A DNA stretch of 64,000 bases. It comes from Ceratodon purpureus. Taxonomy: Eukaryota > Streptophyta > Bryopsida > Pseudoditrichales > Ditrichaceae. Shown here in pieces: positions 12,540 to 24,419 of this stretch. The notes beneath the pieces are model-generated. The model was not told the DNA's origin. It worked only from the letters and a program-made list of their open reading frames with translations, and did not search any database. Where the stretch lies: the NCBI GenBank assembly GCA_014871385.1, contig CM026428.1:6179471-6243470 (forward strand), read 5' to 3'. Position 1 is the first letter of the stretch, and each line of letters opens with the position of its first letter. Both the position numbers and the translations under genes were made by a program.

Positions 12540-12545
12540 AATAAA
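12540..12545 (+). terminator. Polyadenylation signal AATAAA of the first oxidase gene
   Basis: A canonical AATAAA lies about 375 nt after the stop codon at 12166, in a T-rich context typical of plant 3' ends. Position and strand fit, but the cleavage site was not determined. Confidence 0.45.
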
Positions 12546-15500
12546 ATTGAGTGAATGTTTTGCATTCTGTGTCTTGGTATTTGGTTGTGTTGGTCACGTT
12601 TCCAGTGCCCAGTGACTGTAAATTTGCAGTTTTTGAATGACATGTTTTCGCGCTCATGTGTAGGAAAATTAGCAGAATTTCAATCTTGAGATAACCTCAT
12701 CTTCAACATGTCCTCACTTGTTTATACTTGTGCTTTTGTGATCGTGCTTCCATTTCAGAACTATAAGTTGGTAAGTCACAACAGTTAGTTAGTAAGTGTA
12801 GAGGAATTCCGATGTTGTTATAGTGGGTTATGGGAAATAATCCACCTTCTTCGAATCAAATTGTATTGGAACTGTGAAGAGTCTACAGAGTGCTAGATTA
12901 GAATTGTACAATAGAAGACCAATATACCTTGTTGTATCCTACTGTATTCCACCTTGCTGGTTGTAATACTGACGTGATCTGCCACCGGCCTACACTTGAT
13001 TGACTGAAATTCATAAGTAGGAAAGATTGTTGCTTTTGGTGTGAGCTCCCTGAGTGGACAGTTGTTTCCACTGCCCAATCTTGAGGTTGTAGTTGTACAT
13101 TGCAGTTCAAAGGGATGAGTTGATTAGGAAGCTGCCAATGAGTGCTTGTTTAACATCCTTTGTTTTTAGAACATTGTATTTTTTTTGACATAGCTGAAAC
13201 TTGGTGCTTTTAGGAATAATTTACAGAAACAAACTGCATATGTTTTTATCAAGGCAATACTTGCAGCAAATCCACATCAATCATAAGAATCCACAGCAAT
13301 CATAAGGAGTTCTTTCAAGATTCCCCTGTGAAAATTTCATGGAGCATTGCTACAAAATATTCCATAATTGCATCTACCCCAGGTGGTTTTTTGGTCCCAC
13401 TTCCCATTTGGAAATCATTCTGGACCAATGTTGAGAAATTGAGAGTGTAAGTCACAGTTGGGATTTGGAGCTGAATGGTGAAAAGCAGATGTACCTGAAG
13501 CACATTTTAGCACACAAGTACAACTGCCACTGTACTATTCCATGAAATCCACGCCAAAGGAAAACTGTCATTCATCATTTTTGTCCTTCTGAGGCTAGCA
13601 AGTAGCAACTGAACTTGCCACCTGAAAAACAGACAGACAATTGACTGAATGGAGATTGACATCCTCTGCACAACAACAAAGTGCAAATTTGGTTCTTGCA
13701 TTGTAGATATCAATGACAATATTTTTCATATTATCCCATAACAGCAAATACCATTTGTTCGCATCTGCCTGATCTTTTACACGAAAAGACAAATTAATTG
13801 ACTCCTTTCATGACATTCGTTAGCTTTTGCTTAAGGTTTTCAATATTCAAGGCAATCTAAGTCAGTATGTGCAAACACCAAGGCAGTACTTGCTAACGGT
13901 GTGGATACATTAGATTCAAATGCTTTCAGAGGTTGTATCTGCTATCTGAATTAGATCAAATATTAGAATCTGAAGTATTGTGTATAAGAACTATGCTATT
14001 TGTAATAATAGGAGCTATTTTTTTAAAACCACTATATGTATAATTCCATTTACAATAATTGCCTTTTCATAGAGGATCCTGTAACTATCTTGTGCAAGTG
14101 TGGTACAAGCTGCTTTATGTACAATAATTGACTAACAACAAGCTCTACCACCTATTCAAAAGTTCCTAGTTCCAACAATCTGACACTTATTCACAAACAG
14201 CCATGATCGACATTGAGATCCACACTGCATGTTCATAAGAATCTGAAATCAGCAATTTTGAAATCTGGTCCCACAGGCACTACTTTTGCTTGACAAATTA
14301 GGTGTTAAAGGTTTTCTGGGGAGGAGAATGTTTTTCAGAAACCACCTGGTTTGATAATTAAGTTAAGAGTGAGCTATTGGTAATTTGACATTGGCCATTG
14401 CTGTCAAATTTAAGTTCCCATTCTGCATCTCCAACTCAGATGCAACAAACTCAAATGATGCAAGCCTCCTAGCAACTTTTGCGCTTCAGTCTGGAATCCA
14501 ACCTGGGCCAAACTGACTCATGAGATATTTGCAAATGAACTCATTTGGCAAGTAACATACTTCTTTTGTGTCCTTGATTCAGACTGTACAGCAAGTATCT
14601 CATGTAAATCAAACATTTCTTTGTATGTGTTCATCCAGTGTTAAGTTTTCATAACACCTGGATATTCTGAAATGTAAGGAGTTTCCTGATGAAAACCATG
14701 AATCAGTCAGATTTGATGATCTTAAACAATGAAATTCACAATGTATGTGCAACTCGCAGTCAAACAGTCTCCTTGTCATCACTAGGTAACCCCTCGTCAT
14801 CACAGCTCTGACAAGCCCTCTTCCTTCCATCCATATGGTTATTTTGACACAAATTAATGAAGATCTCCCATTGCCAAGAGAGAAAAATTCAACGACTCTG
14901 CCATGTTGATGAGAAAAAGAGCCAGCAGCCTGACACAAGACTGACCGAACAAGACTAACCGGACCAGTGAGATGCCGAGGTTTCTCTCGGAGCATCTGAG
15001 CCGAAATATCGTGCTGACACCAGTGGCAAAGGGCCGGCCAACAAACTCAGTACTCCCCCTCCCATGTTGCACTGTCATCCTATCCCATTCTCTTGTACAG
15101 TTACTCGTTTGCGTACCGTAATCAATAAAATCAAGCCCAGGTGAACTTTGGTGAGCGGTTAGTAAACTCCTTTGCAAGCAGGGTCAAACCGATTCCTTCC
15201 ACAGCACCTACATTATTGTGCCGCCTCCGGATCAATACATATGCATCTCTGTTCTCAAATCTGATGGAACAAGTGACTCTGGCTCAGTGACTGCCTCGAG
15301 AAAACCTACTACTCCGGTAACGTCACACCGAATTGTAAAACATCGATCCACTTATGAGGTGCACTAATTACCAACAGGCCCGGTTGATTTCTGACATAAT
15401 CCACGATGAAACTCTGTTTGCACAACACTTACTGAACTGTCCTCTTTATTCAACACAAACTGTTACGAAAGCCAAAAGTTACATTCAGGCTTCATAGTCA

Positions 15501-15679
15501 AGGGATGACTATGCTCCTTCCACACTTTCATGTTCTAACTATGTTTTAGTGAGTACATGAACTTCACGAAGAAATCTGTGATTGTCACCCGTGGCATGAG
15601 CCTACACAAGCCACGGCAATGATCTAATTCTACACGAAACTTGCTAATTGATCTACAGTCTAGACTCTTCTAGCACACT
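12546..15679. other. Intergenic region between the two convergent oxidase genes
   Basis: About 3.1 kb of AT-rich sequence without a supported gene. The open frames on both strands are short, overlap each other and lack recognisable motifs. No terminal inverted repeats or long tandem repeats were seen. Confidence 0.5.
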
Positions 15680-15685
15680 TTTATT
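15680..15685 (-). terminator. Polyadenylation signal AATAAA of the second oxidase gene
   Basis: The minus strand reads AATAAA about 120 nt beyond the stop codon at 15806. This is a usual distance for a plant 3' UTR. Confidence 0.45.
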
Positions 15686-15805
15686 GCTCCAAATTATGAT
15701 GCATCGAACCTCTGAATAACAACCTACGTCGGAAAATGGAAAGAATCCCTCAAGAATGAATATCAACGTCCTCGATATCATAGGTATCTTGACGGCCAGA
15801 ATCAA

Positions 15806-17628
15806 CTAGAGAGTCACACGAGGGCTCAAATCGTAGAAGATTCTGGCCTTGTCGAAGGTGATGTTTTGACCCGGGGGCGCCGTGGTTTGCACCACGGTGA
15901 CCACAATGCTCTTCACGTAGTCCTTGCCAATTTGCTTCAGCTTCGGCCCAACCGCCACTCGCCACAATCGCTTGGGATTGTAGTCAGCCTGGCCTATGTG
16001 GGGGATGAAGTCCCAAGCGCCGACATACTCCGGGCACCATGCGGTACTATTCGACAGCGCTTGGGGGTAGAACAAGTACACTTTCAAGTCTACATTAGCT
16101 GTGGCGTTCGGGATACTGATGCCAGAAAACTCCAGAACCTCGGTCCCTTTCCTGCTCTTCGCGGGCCGCCCGACCTTGAAAGTGTAAGGTATGGTAACAT
16201 TAATTTGGTCCTTGCTGCCATGTTTGGGTGTCTTGCTAATCAAGCTGTTGACCGCTGATGCCGAAATTGGGTTGCAGAGAGCTACCGTATTCTCCTTCCC
16301 TGCCTTCACTCCGTTGGTGATCCACGGAGCAGGAAAATCCTCAAATTTGTACCTGAAAAGGGCATCAATGATTTTCAGAAACTAATTTGATGAACCAAAG
16401 GTGACAAAGTGAAATGAACGATGGAGTTTCTAAGTTAATGCACATTGAACAGGCAAATCACATCCAGAGCATTGAAAATTGAACATATATCTCGGTACCT
16501 GAGGAGATCGCTGTCGAGGACGTGGGACACATTCATCTTCACCAGATTCGCATTCTCGTCGTAGAACGTGAACTGTGACTGATTAAACGCCTTCGACATC
16601 GGGTGTGTCCTCACTCCACCCGGGATATTCAACCATAGGTTCCAGATACGATCAACATTCGAATGGTGTGCATAGAAGACGGGATCGTAAGCAGACCGTT
16701 GGAAGTTGCCCATGTCGTCGAGAACTTCATACGGCGGTTGGGCATAAGGATCCCCCACCCACGCGTGCACTGCACCGTGGGGCGAATCCTCGAACGTCCC
16801 CGGACCTTTTCCACCAAAATCTCCGAAATAGTACGGCTGCCCGTAAAACAACGCAGGTGTGGGCGAACCTACGACGAGCTGGGTATACATCAGCCGATCA
16901 TTCTGGACGCGCATGTAATCGGCTGTCTTATTAGTGCATATCCCGCCCCTGGTGTCGAAGTCGACATACGGATTCACGAGCGAGCAGTTGTTGCGGATGG
17001 GGTCGTAGAGGGACGAGTTCGGATTGGTGTACTGAGGAGGGATGACGTTCGAAGGAGGGTTGGTGTCCTGCTGGTTGTCCCACGCCCAGAACGGCAGCGC
17101 GAAAGTGGAGTCGTTCAGCACTTTGGCGATGATGCGCTCGTGCCAGTACAAGAACATGCGGTGCCATGGCAGGAAGTACCATCCGTTGTGAATCTCGAGC
17201 GGGTATTTCTGGCCTGGGTAGTAGAGCGCGTTGTTACAGTATAGGCAATGCAGATTCTTCTGGTTGAGTAGCGAGCGCGGGTCTGAATCTGGAAGCGCCC
17301 GCAGAAGGTCGTACGCTCTCTCCAACCTATCGAGTTCAAATTGAGAAAGCAGGTGCGCGGGGCGTCGGGTGCGCCATGGCTGGTTCGGTTCGAACTCGAA
17401 AAGGCGGATGCCGGCCGTGCCTGTGTAGGGCGAAGGCATGCAGCAATTCTGAATGCTGTTGCACTGCTCTGGAATGTTGGGCGCTGGAATGGGCAGCGTT
17501 GCTTCGGCCACGAACACCAGACTTGTCATGGACACAACCAACAAGACCCAGAAAAAGCAGTTCATGACTGAATTCTGAGGTGAGCCTCTCCCGAGATGTC
17601 CGCTGACTTCGCTCATGACTCTGGACAT
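15806..17628 (-). CDS. Polyphenol oxidase with one intron
   Basis: The coding sequence is 17628-16499 joined to 16352-15806, giving 558 residues. The intron of 146 nt has donor CTCAG|GTACCG and acceptor TTTTCAG|GTACAA. It interrupts LLRY-KFEDFPAPW in phase 2, just before the DWL-like region. A signal peptide is visible (MNCFFWVLLVVSMTSLVFVAEA). CuA residues are in NLHCLYC and FLPWHRMFLYWHERI. CuB residues are in SPHGAVHAW and FYAHHSNVDRIW. A shielding C-terminal domain is present with GRPAKSRKG and EYVGAWDFIPH. The order and spacing equal those of the oxidase at 10499-12166, so they are paralogues in tail-to-tail orientation. The sister gene has no intron at the corresponding site. The product is probably secreted or vacuolar. 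Confidence 0.93.
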
Positions 17629-20135
17629 CCGATAGTCTCACTGTGGTTGTCCCTTAGTTCCAGAGAGAGTGGTAGACTCGACTCGTAGGTATAACTCGAA
17701 GGTCAGTGAGCTTCTGCAATAATGGACGTCATGAAGGCACTGCAAGACAATTAGGATCATGTAAGCTGGAGACATGAGATTCTAGGCAGACTCGACTGGC
17801 AGAGGACAGTCAGGACTCAGCATGGCAAAACAACACAATCTGGGCACTTAAATCTTGAAAGATATCGACGCCGAATGGCTGTACTAAAACCTATGGTGTC
17901 GGTAATAATGCGCTTAGTGGGTGCACAGATTCTCCTCAGTGTGTAGTTGGCGCGCAGGTTAGCATATGTTTTCTATCAATTTCCAGAAACTTCACACACA
18001 CTCCAATGCAACTAGATTGAATAGGATATATTGCATGATTATACCTACTTTATGCCAGACTCGACAAGGCTTTGAGTGCACGTCCTGACCTGGAAAGGAT
18101 CTACTACATAAAAATCTAAGTTGTGCTAAGCATCACTGTTGTGAATTTCTAAGTATTGCGCTCAGAAGTCCACCGCAAGCTTGCATTAATGCCACGGGCT
18201 AAACGGCAAGCATGTCGATGTGCTGACGACTCATAAATGAACTTACATTTGCTTCAGTGATCGAGCAAAGTTAGTTAAGCTCTGCGCTCCACCGCCCGCT
18301 GCACCACGTTGACATCAACATTCGTACAACACCTTACTAATGAGAGCATTACGGTTTCAGATAGATCGCTCATGAGCCACTACTACGTCAACATAACCTC
18401 AGCAGCCAGTGTGCTCCAGAACCTAAAACAGGGGACCCATGCCTTGTTTGACTACCATCGACCCAGAAGGCTTCAGGCAATATGGAGGCTCAGAAAACTT
18501 TACGATGTCTGCAATGGGCCTGTCAAAGTGCTGCATATATACGGTCTCCTGGCGTCCATTATTGCGTGTAGATGCTTCCAAAATTTCAATTTTCTGTAAT
18601 AGATTGCCATTCTCCATTGCATTATTCAGCGACTCAGCAGTAGCGAAGGGTCGCCCATGTTTTTGGAAGAGGAAAAATATAGAAAACGTCACATTGATTA
18701 TTGTATGATATATGCAATTAAGTAGAGAGATTGATGGGGTAGCACGCTCTCTCCTAATTTGTCTCATTCTTCGCTAGGTACACCTTTACAGTACGCATGG
18801 GAGAACAATACCTTTTAAGCTAGAATTGTGCTTTAAGGAGTTCAAAAGATGTTCACCGGAGTCTTTCAGGAATGTAACGTTTGTTGAAACGTTGATAACT
18901 GAGTCTACAAGTTGGTGCCGTGATTTTACTTTGAATTATTTTCCCTACAGCTAATGAAATGTGAAAAGTCTCTGTTACTACATTATAATTAATATTGACT
19001 TTATGATCAACATAATGAAACCATCAAAGTTGCGACACTGGAAATTTACGGAAATTTGTGCAAGAATAAACAACGTCTGCAATAATTTTCATGTCTCATA
19101 TTTTTAAGAAACAATACAGTATAACTGCATAATGACTGATCGCTCTACGCAATATGGTACACGCCTCAGCACACAATTTTGCAGTTAACCTTTTTCTGCT
19201 CAAATGAAAGCTTCATTGCACGAGTCACAGTTTCCTCTTCTTTTTACCCCACAAATGAAAGATTCATTGCAAGAGTCACTGACATCTAGGTCGCCGTACA
19301 CGTACTGCACAGCAAACGTAACTATCTGATACATGAGTATCAACGTCGACCAGATCAACGTCAACTCGAGCTGATAGATGCCCCTTGACTGTCATTCACG
19401 CGCTCTCCTCAAATCTTTTCTTAGCTTTTTTCTCTTTCCAGGTGCCTTTCTCTGTATCAAAGTGAGTCCGTAACATGGCACAGAAGTCCATCCGTCCCTT
19501 CCAATTCACGGACCAAATCATATAAAATTCAAGCTTGGTTAGATCACTAAGCTCGCAAGTGGCTTATTATCGCCAGGCTGATTCATGATCAGCCACGTAC
19601 CGTCCTCCCAGCCCCAATAATCTCGCTGATTTACATCTGACCCAGGCCATCATCGTCAAACACAGATGACTCACAGTGACTCTTGCCTTTTGAAATCCGT
19701 GAACGGACATGATACGTGTTGACAAGGGAGAACACAAACCCAGATGGCAGAGTCTCACATCGACGTCTTTTGGCTGGATCGCTGATTTATGTCAATATTA
19801 TAACCTCTTCAAAGTCGGGCTGAGTACCCGATGGAAGCACTGAGTTATATAGTATTTGATCTTTGACACTGGAGTTGAATGTTGCCCATGATTGTTCTGT
19901 GGCCATCACCCCATGCGATCCACTCTGTTTCCGGAGTTTGCAGCTTCGGGGAGAATGAATGTTTCTCGAGGCTAGTCTTCAGATCACAGCTTTCGAAGCA
20001 GGAGTTTCTGGATCGAAGCATGAGGATCTGGCATAAATTTCATGAGAGAGGATAACTTACTTAAATTCACATTTCTTTTGCGACAATTCCAGAGGTTCAC
20101 ATTGCAGATAATCAATAAGATCTGAACAATGTGCT
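17629..20135. other. Intergenic region
   Basis: It holds the upstream region of the second oxidase gene and a further 2 kb without a supported gene. Overlapping short frames at 18309-18767 on both strands lack motifs. No structured repeat was found. Confidence 0.5.
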
Positions 20136-20750
20136 CTAAGAACATAGCAAATGTAGAGACAAGATTATTGGTTGAGAACATGCATGAGAGCACCAATCGT
20201 CATACCAAAGAAACGCCGACTGTTCTTGAACCAAGCCATAGAGAGAGAATCGCCATAGACACAGGAGCAGCCCCACAGCCAACAACACAGCGTAAGCTCC
20301 AACCACAAACACCCCCGTGACCCAAACGAACCGCGGCACCTTGGTCGCAAGCTCCTGCACTTTGAACCCTAACCCATCATACAGCCCTGTTGTGGCCTCT
20401 TCCGCAGTTACACGAATGGCACGGCGAGCTTCCTCAGTGATCATAAAGCGAGACGCAGCATGGGCCAGCAGGGTGATGATTTCTGCCATGGCAGCCTCGC
20501 CTTCCGGCCGTTTTAGGTATTGCAAAGTCTCCTTGGTGAGGGAGAAGACGATGGTGTTCACCAGTGACTCAATTTTGGGATGCCCTTTCTTCCCATTGCC
20601 ATGTCCTCCAGTAATTGGGTGGATCATCACTTTGGCTATGGAGTGTGCCAATCCTCTCTTATGTTGCTGTGGCGGATTTTCTGATCTCTGATCGTTGTCA
20701 TGTAAGCCATTCTCGGAGTCATTTGGAATATCATGAGTCGGATACTCCAT
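20136..20750 (-). CDS. Small plant membrane protein of unknown function
   Basis: From ATG 20750 this encodes 204 residues. The first ~55 residues are polar and His/Asn-rich (likely disordered). A helical region follows with SLVNTIVFSLTKETLQYLKR and two amphipathic stretches (AAMAEIITLLAHAASRFM, AEEATTGLYDGLGFKV). A strong membrane segment then follows (VWVTGVFVVGAYAVLLAVGL). The C-terminal ~35 residues are less conserved-looking and may differ if a 3' intron exists. I recognise the general form of a conserved plant protein but cannot name it. A TTG codon 15 nt upstream is in frame, but ATG is preferred. Confidence 0.6.
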   Translation of the reverse strand: MEYPTHDIPNDSENGLHDNDQRSENPPQQHKRGLAHSIAKVMIHPITGGHGNGKKGHPKIESLVNTIVFSLTKETLQYLKRPEGEAAMAEIITLLAHAASRFMITEEARRAIRVTAEEATTGLYDGLGFKVQELATKVPRFVWVTGVFVVGAYAVLLAVGLLLCLWRFSLYGLVQEQSAFLWYDDWCSHACSQPIILSLHLLCS

Positions 20751-22084
20751 AACAAGTGTTTGCAACTCTCATATGAATTTCCAAATTTACAGAAGGTTCA
20801 CAGGTTAAGTCCCAAGCATCTGGAAATCGATCAAGCAGCTCGGATCGAAGCAGGAACCTGGAATAGTGACATCCCTCAAAGTAAAAACCCTAATTAGGTT
20901 CTGGAAGTGAAACCTGTTAGTCTCCACAAAATTCGAAAGAGAATCGTAATGCCAACAATTATTACACATTGACCGTTAAAAAAAAAGTATCATAATCCTA
21001 TGAAAACACTGCACTTTTCAGCAGATAACACCTACATTTGTGAAGGAATGTTGCCTCTTACCTGCTTTGATCAGTTTTAACTTACTCTGCATCTCATTCG
21101 CATATGCCTCAAACGTTATTCTCCACTTCAACGTTATCTGCACCGACGATGCTATTCTTGAGCCAATGGACAGTTGAGCATAATATTCCGGTACTTGGCA
21201 TGTATATTATATGTGAGCTCCACCTTCAGTAGTTCTCCTGATCATGCAAACCTATCACCACAAAGAATAACCTCATTAAACAAACAAAAAAACCTTCTTA
21301 TAATCAACAGAATCAGAAGGGTAATCTAACACACATCCTCTGCAGAGTCAAAAGGATGCGACAATCACAGAATGCAAACACCAAGACAGCAACAAAATAT
21401 CTGAGATCTAAACGGTTTCAACTTTTTTTTTCTGAACCTGATCAAATCATGACGCCAGTTGCAACTTGAAAAAGTGTAGAAAACTCCACCCCACTGTTAC
21501 AATAACTTATCTTCCAGCTCTGCAAAATGAATGCTGTTTGCATATATATGATATATAAATCTGAGGGATGTTGAAACTTGGGACATATTCTGGGCCTACT
21601 TCACAGGTTTCAACAGTAGAGTCAACGAGTTGCCATGACAAGAGCTCAGTATGAAGACACACAGACTGTGATCAGGTCAGTGCTTCGAAGTTAGCAGCTA
21701 CTTTGTGACGCTTTCATAACTGTTATGCTCATGTGTATCTTGTGCAAAACTTAAACAATTTTGGGTAATCCCACTTGACTTGGCACTAGGGCCTGAAGGT
21801 TGTCCAGATTTCAGCCTAAGTTGACATCAAGTTGACATAACTCTGTAGGTCCTTGAAGATGAATATTATCAAGATGTGATCCTGCACTGAGAGCATCGGC
21901 AGAAGGATTGTTGCATTAACAACAGTTTATTATAAAGGTATCCATTATACAATACACCTCGGTTTGTCTCACTTGACTATTCTGAACTGGAATCTGCTGA
22001 GGAGGCAAACCAAGCTGCGGTCACTGTGCTCAATGGCACGGGTCTCATTAGTAATAAAATAATAGATAATACTTCAAGAGTTAG
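20751..22084. other. Intergenic region
   Basis: AT-rich, probably containing the promoter and 5' leader of the minus-strand gene ending at 20136. No other gene, RNA or transposon end was recognised. Confidence 0.45.
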
Positions 22085-22700
22085 CAATTGACCCCTAAAA
22101 CATCATCTCAACTAAAAAGGGTTGATTTAGGATTTGGTCATGCTCCCAGTAAACCAATTTTTACACAATGAAGCTATAATTTTGGCACAATATAGATAAT
22201 TATCATATTTTTCTCACAAGACCATTCATGCTTCAAAATTCCTGGTAATTTAGGAGGTATTCACTCTCAAAGTTTGAAAACAGCATAAGGGCATGCTGAA
22301 ATCTGCCCAAAATTGTAGTATATGCTCATCTATCCTCAAAATGTGCCCAAAATTAATAAGATCAAAGAAATTTCAAAAATTCACCAAAATTTGAGATTTT
22401 ACTTTTTTTTCAAATTTGTTTTTTTTGTACATATAAAATAGGTACCAAGGTATGTTATCATTGTTTAGATTTTCAATAATTTTTTTTGAAGAGTCTCCAT
22501 TCATATCTACTTGAAAAAATGGTTTTTTTTGGCCTCCAAAACATTGATGTCTCCTTTTACTACTAAGGAAAAACAAAAAAAATCCAACTTCGAACATTAC
22601 GATCCCACAAACAGTGTGGAATTTCTTATCTAAAATTTGGTGTACATGTATATGCCATATGGTACTAAATCCTCCTGTTACACTTTTTAAATGCGTTTTC
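22085..22700 (+). repeat. Dispersed non-coding repeat, copy 2
   Basis: It starts near GACCCCTAAAACATC and is collinear with the reverse complement of 3950-4660. The matching blocks CATGCTTCAAAATTCCT, CTGCCCAAAATTG, TTCAAAAATTCACC and ACATTACGATC occur in the same order. It immediately precedes the decayed ORF at 22746, so both may be parts of one old element that ends near the CCCCTAAAGGATG phrase at about 24460. Confidence 0.5.
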
Positions 22701-22745
22701 CTTGCAATAAAATAAGGCAGTTTTAAGAGGAAATTGCAAAATTTG

Positions 22746-23282
22746 ATGCCAAAAACTTTAGGGTTTGATTATTTCATGTGGATAGAGGGTCTGATTAAAG
22801 AATTGAATTTGTGAAGGTACCTATGGTCTAATCAAGTTCTATACAATCCATCAAATTATGAAATTCACTCTATTTTAATAGGGGATGAAAATAATATCGA
22901 TGAAATTATTTATAAAATGTTTTTCAACTTTTATACTCTAAATCATGGTATATGGAGATCACCTCAAGTCAGGCAATTTATTTGGGAGTCTATGCTTGAC
23001 TATAGAAGGATTGATTGGAGACGCACCCTGAAAGCAATTTCTAGAGCTAACTCAGATGCACATACAAAGAATACACTTGGAGCCTTTGATTCCAAATGGC
23101 TTAATAGATATATATTTGGTCACAGAGTAGGTTCTACAGTTAGATGGAAACTAATCCCTCCAGGTGGCATCATTCCTAACTGGTTGCAATTTTCCTTTGT
23201 TACTTGGTTTAGAAGTCAGAAGTCTGTCAATTGCCATGGACTTTGGTCTGATGAGGGTTGTACTTTAATACTCTTGCAATGA
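22746..23282 (+). pseudogene. Decayed ORF of unknown family with one in-frame stop
   Basis: A single frame runs from ATG 22746 for 179 codons with one TGA near 22794-22796. The part after the stop reads RYLWSNQVLYNPSNYEIHSI and continues to GLWSDEGCTLILLQ. The second half is rich in Trp, Arg and aromatic residues (RIDWRRTLKAISRAN, FGHRVGSTVRWKLIPPGG), which looks like real coding sequence, not chance. I do not recognise the family. Its place inside repeat DNA suggests a transposon-derived or captured gene remnant. Confidence 0.45.
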
Positions 23283-23997
23283 AATTTGTTCATTTGCTCC
23301 AAAAATAAATAAATAAATAGTATGAGAGAAAGATGGTATACTTTATAATAGTGTCCTATAGACAGTGGTGTTTTTGAAAGATTGAACATATGGCAACTCC
23401 ACGATCTTAAAAAACCCTCATAGAATGATAGAAGGAAACACAGTGCAAAAGCCAAGGATTTTGTTACACAATTTGTATTTAAGGTAGGAGCATGCAAAAT
23501 TGCCACCATTCTAAAATCACTTAAATGTACAATAGCAACTCATTTTAGGATGGAAATGCAAGTATTTTGTACATTGCTTATTTTTTTAGGTCTCAATAGA
23601 TAAGGGATGTACCAGTCACCGACATTTCCACCCTGAAATGAGCTACCGTTAAACATTTGAGCGATTTTAGAACAGTGGCAATTTTACAGCATCCCACCTT
23701 GTGTGGATTTCTCAATGCTCATCAGTTTCATGCTCAGTCAATTTGGCATGGTTGTGTTGTGAATTTAATTGCACACCATATGAAGTATGCACAGAGGTGT
23801 TGTCTCAAGGGTTCAACTTGGAAACTCTCCATTAATTTGCCAAAAAAACAATTTTCACAAGTTGGACACACAGTTGGAACTCTGGAGGATCCGGAAGCAC
23901 ATCCACACTCATGCCGCATTTCAAGAAATAAAAATCATCAGCATTGTTGCTTCATCAGGCCACAGCTTTAAGGTTGACACACCCATAGTCGACAGAT

Positions 23998-24074
23998 GAC
24001 CAATAGCCGATATCTTCTAATTCCTAGATTATGAAAGAACAGATGTACCTCATTTGTGTATATCGGCTATTGGT
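23998..24074. repeat. Short inverted repeat (15-bp stem)
   Basis: ACCAATAGCCGATAT and its exact complement ATATCGGCTATTGGT are separated by about 45 bp. They could form a hairpin or mark the ends of a tiny element. No function is assigned. Confidence 0.6.
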
Positions 24075-24419
24075 TCGGAAGTACTTTTCACTTTGAAAAA
24101 TTGTACAAATTTCAATATTGGGAGATAATTCATGAAAAAATGCTCATTCTTCATGAACCTTATTTTCCTATGAACCAAAAATATCTCCTTGTCGATAACC
24201 CAAGCTTTGATATGCTAAACTGCTTTAAGTTGTCGGTTATAGGTGTTTTTACCTTAGCATATGTGAATAATCTGGCACTACAGTCCCTCCATATGTGTAG
24301 GAGTCCCACGTACATGAAAATCTTAGACATTCATAAACTCCAAGTTAACTTTAAAATTTCAATGGATAATCCCAATTTTAGTGTGATACTAACGCTAAAT
24401 TCACACTTTCAGTAACCAC

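Noticed and set aside
16663..17244. Plus-strand 193-codon frame over the second oxidase gene
   Set aside because: Antisense shadow of the true minus-strand exon.
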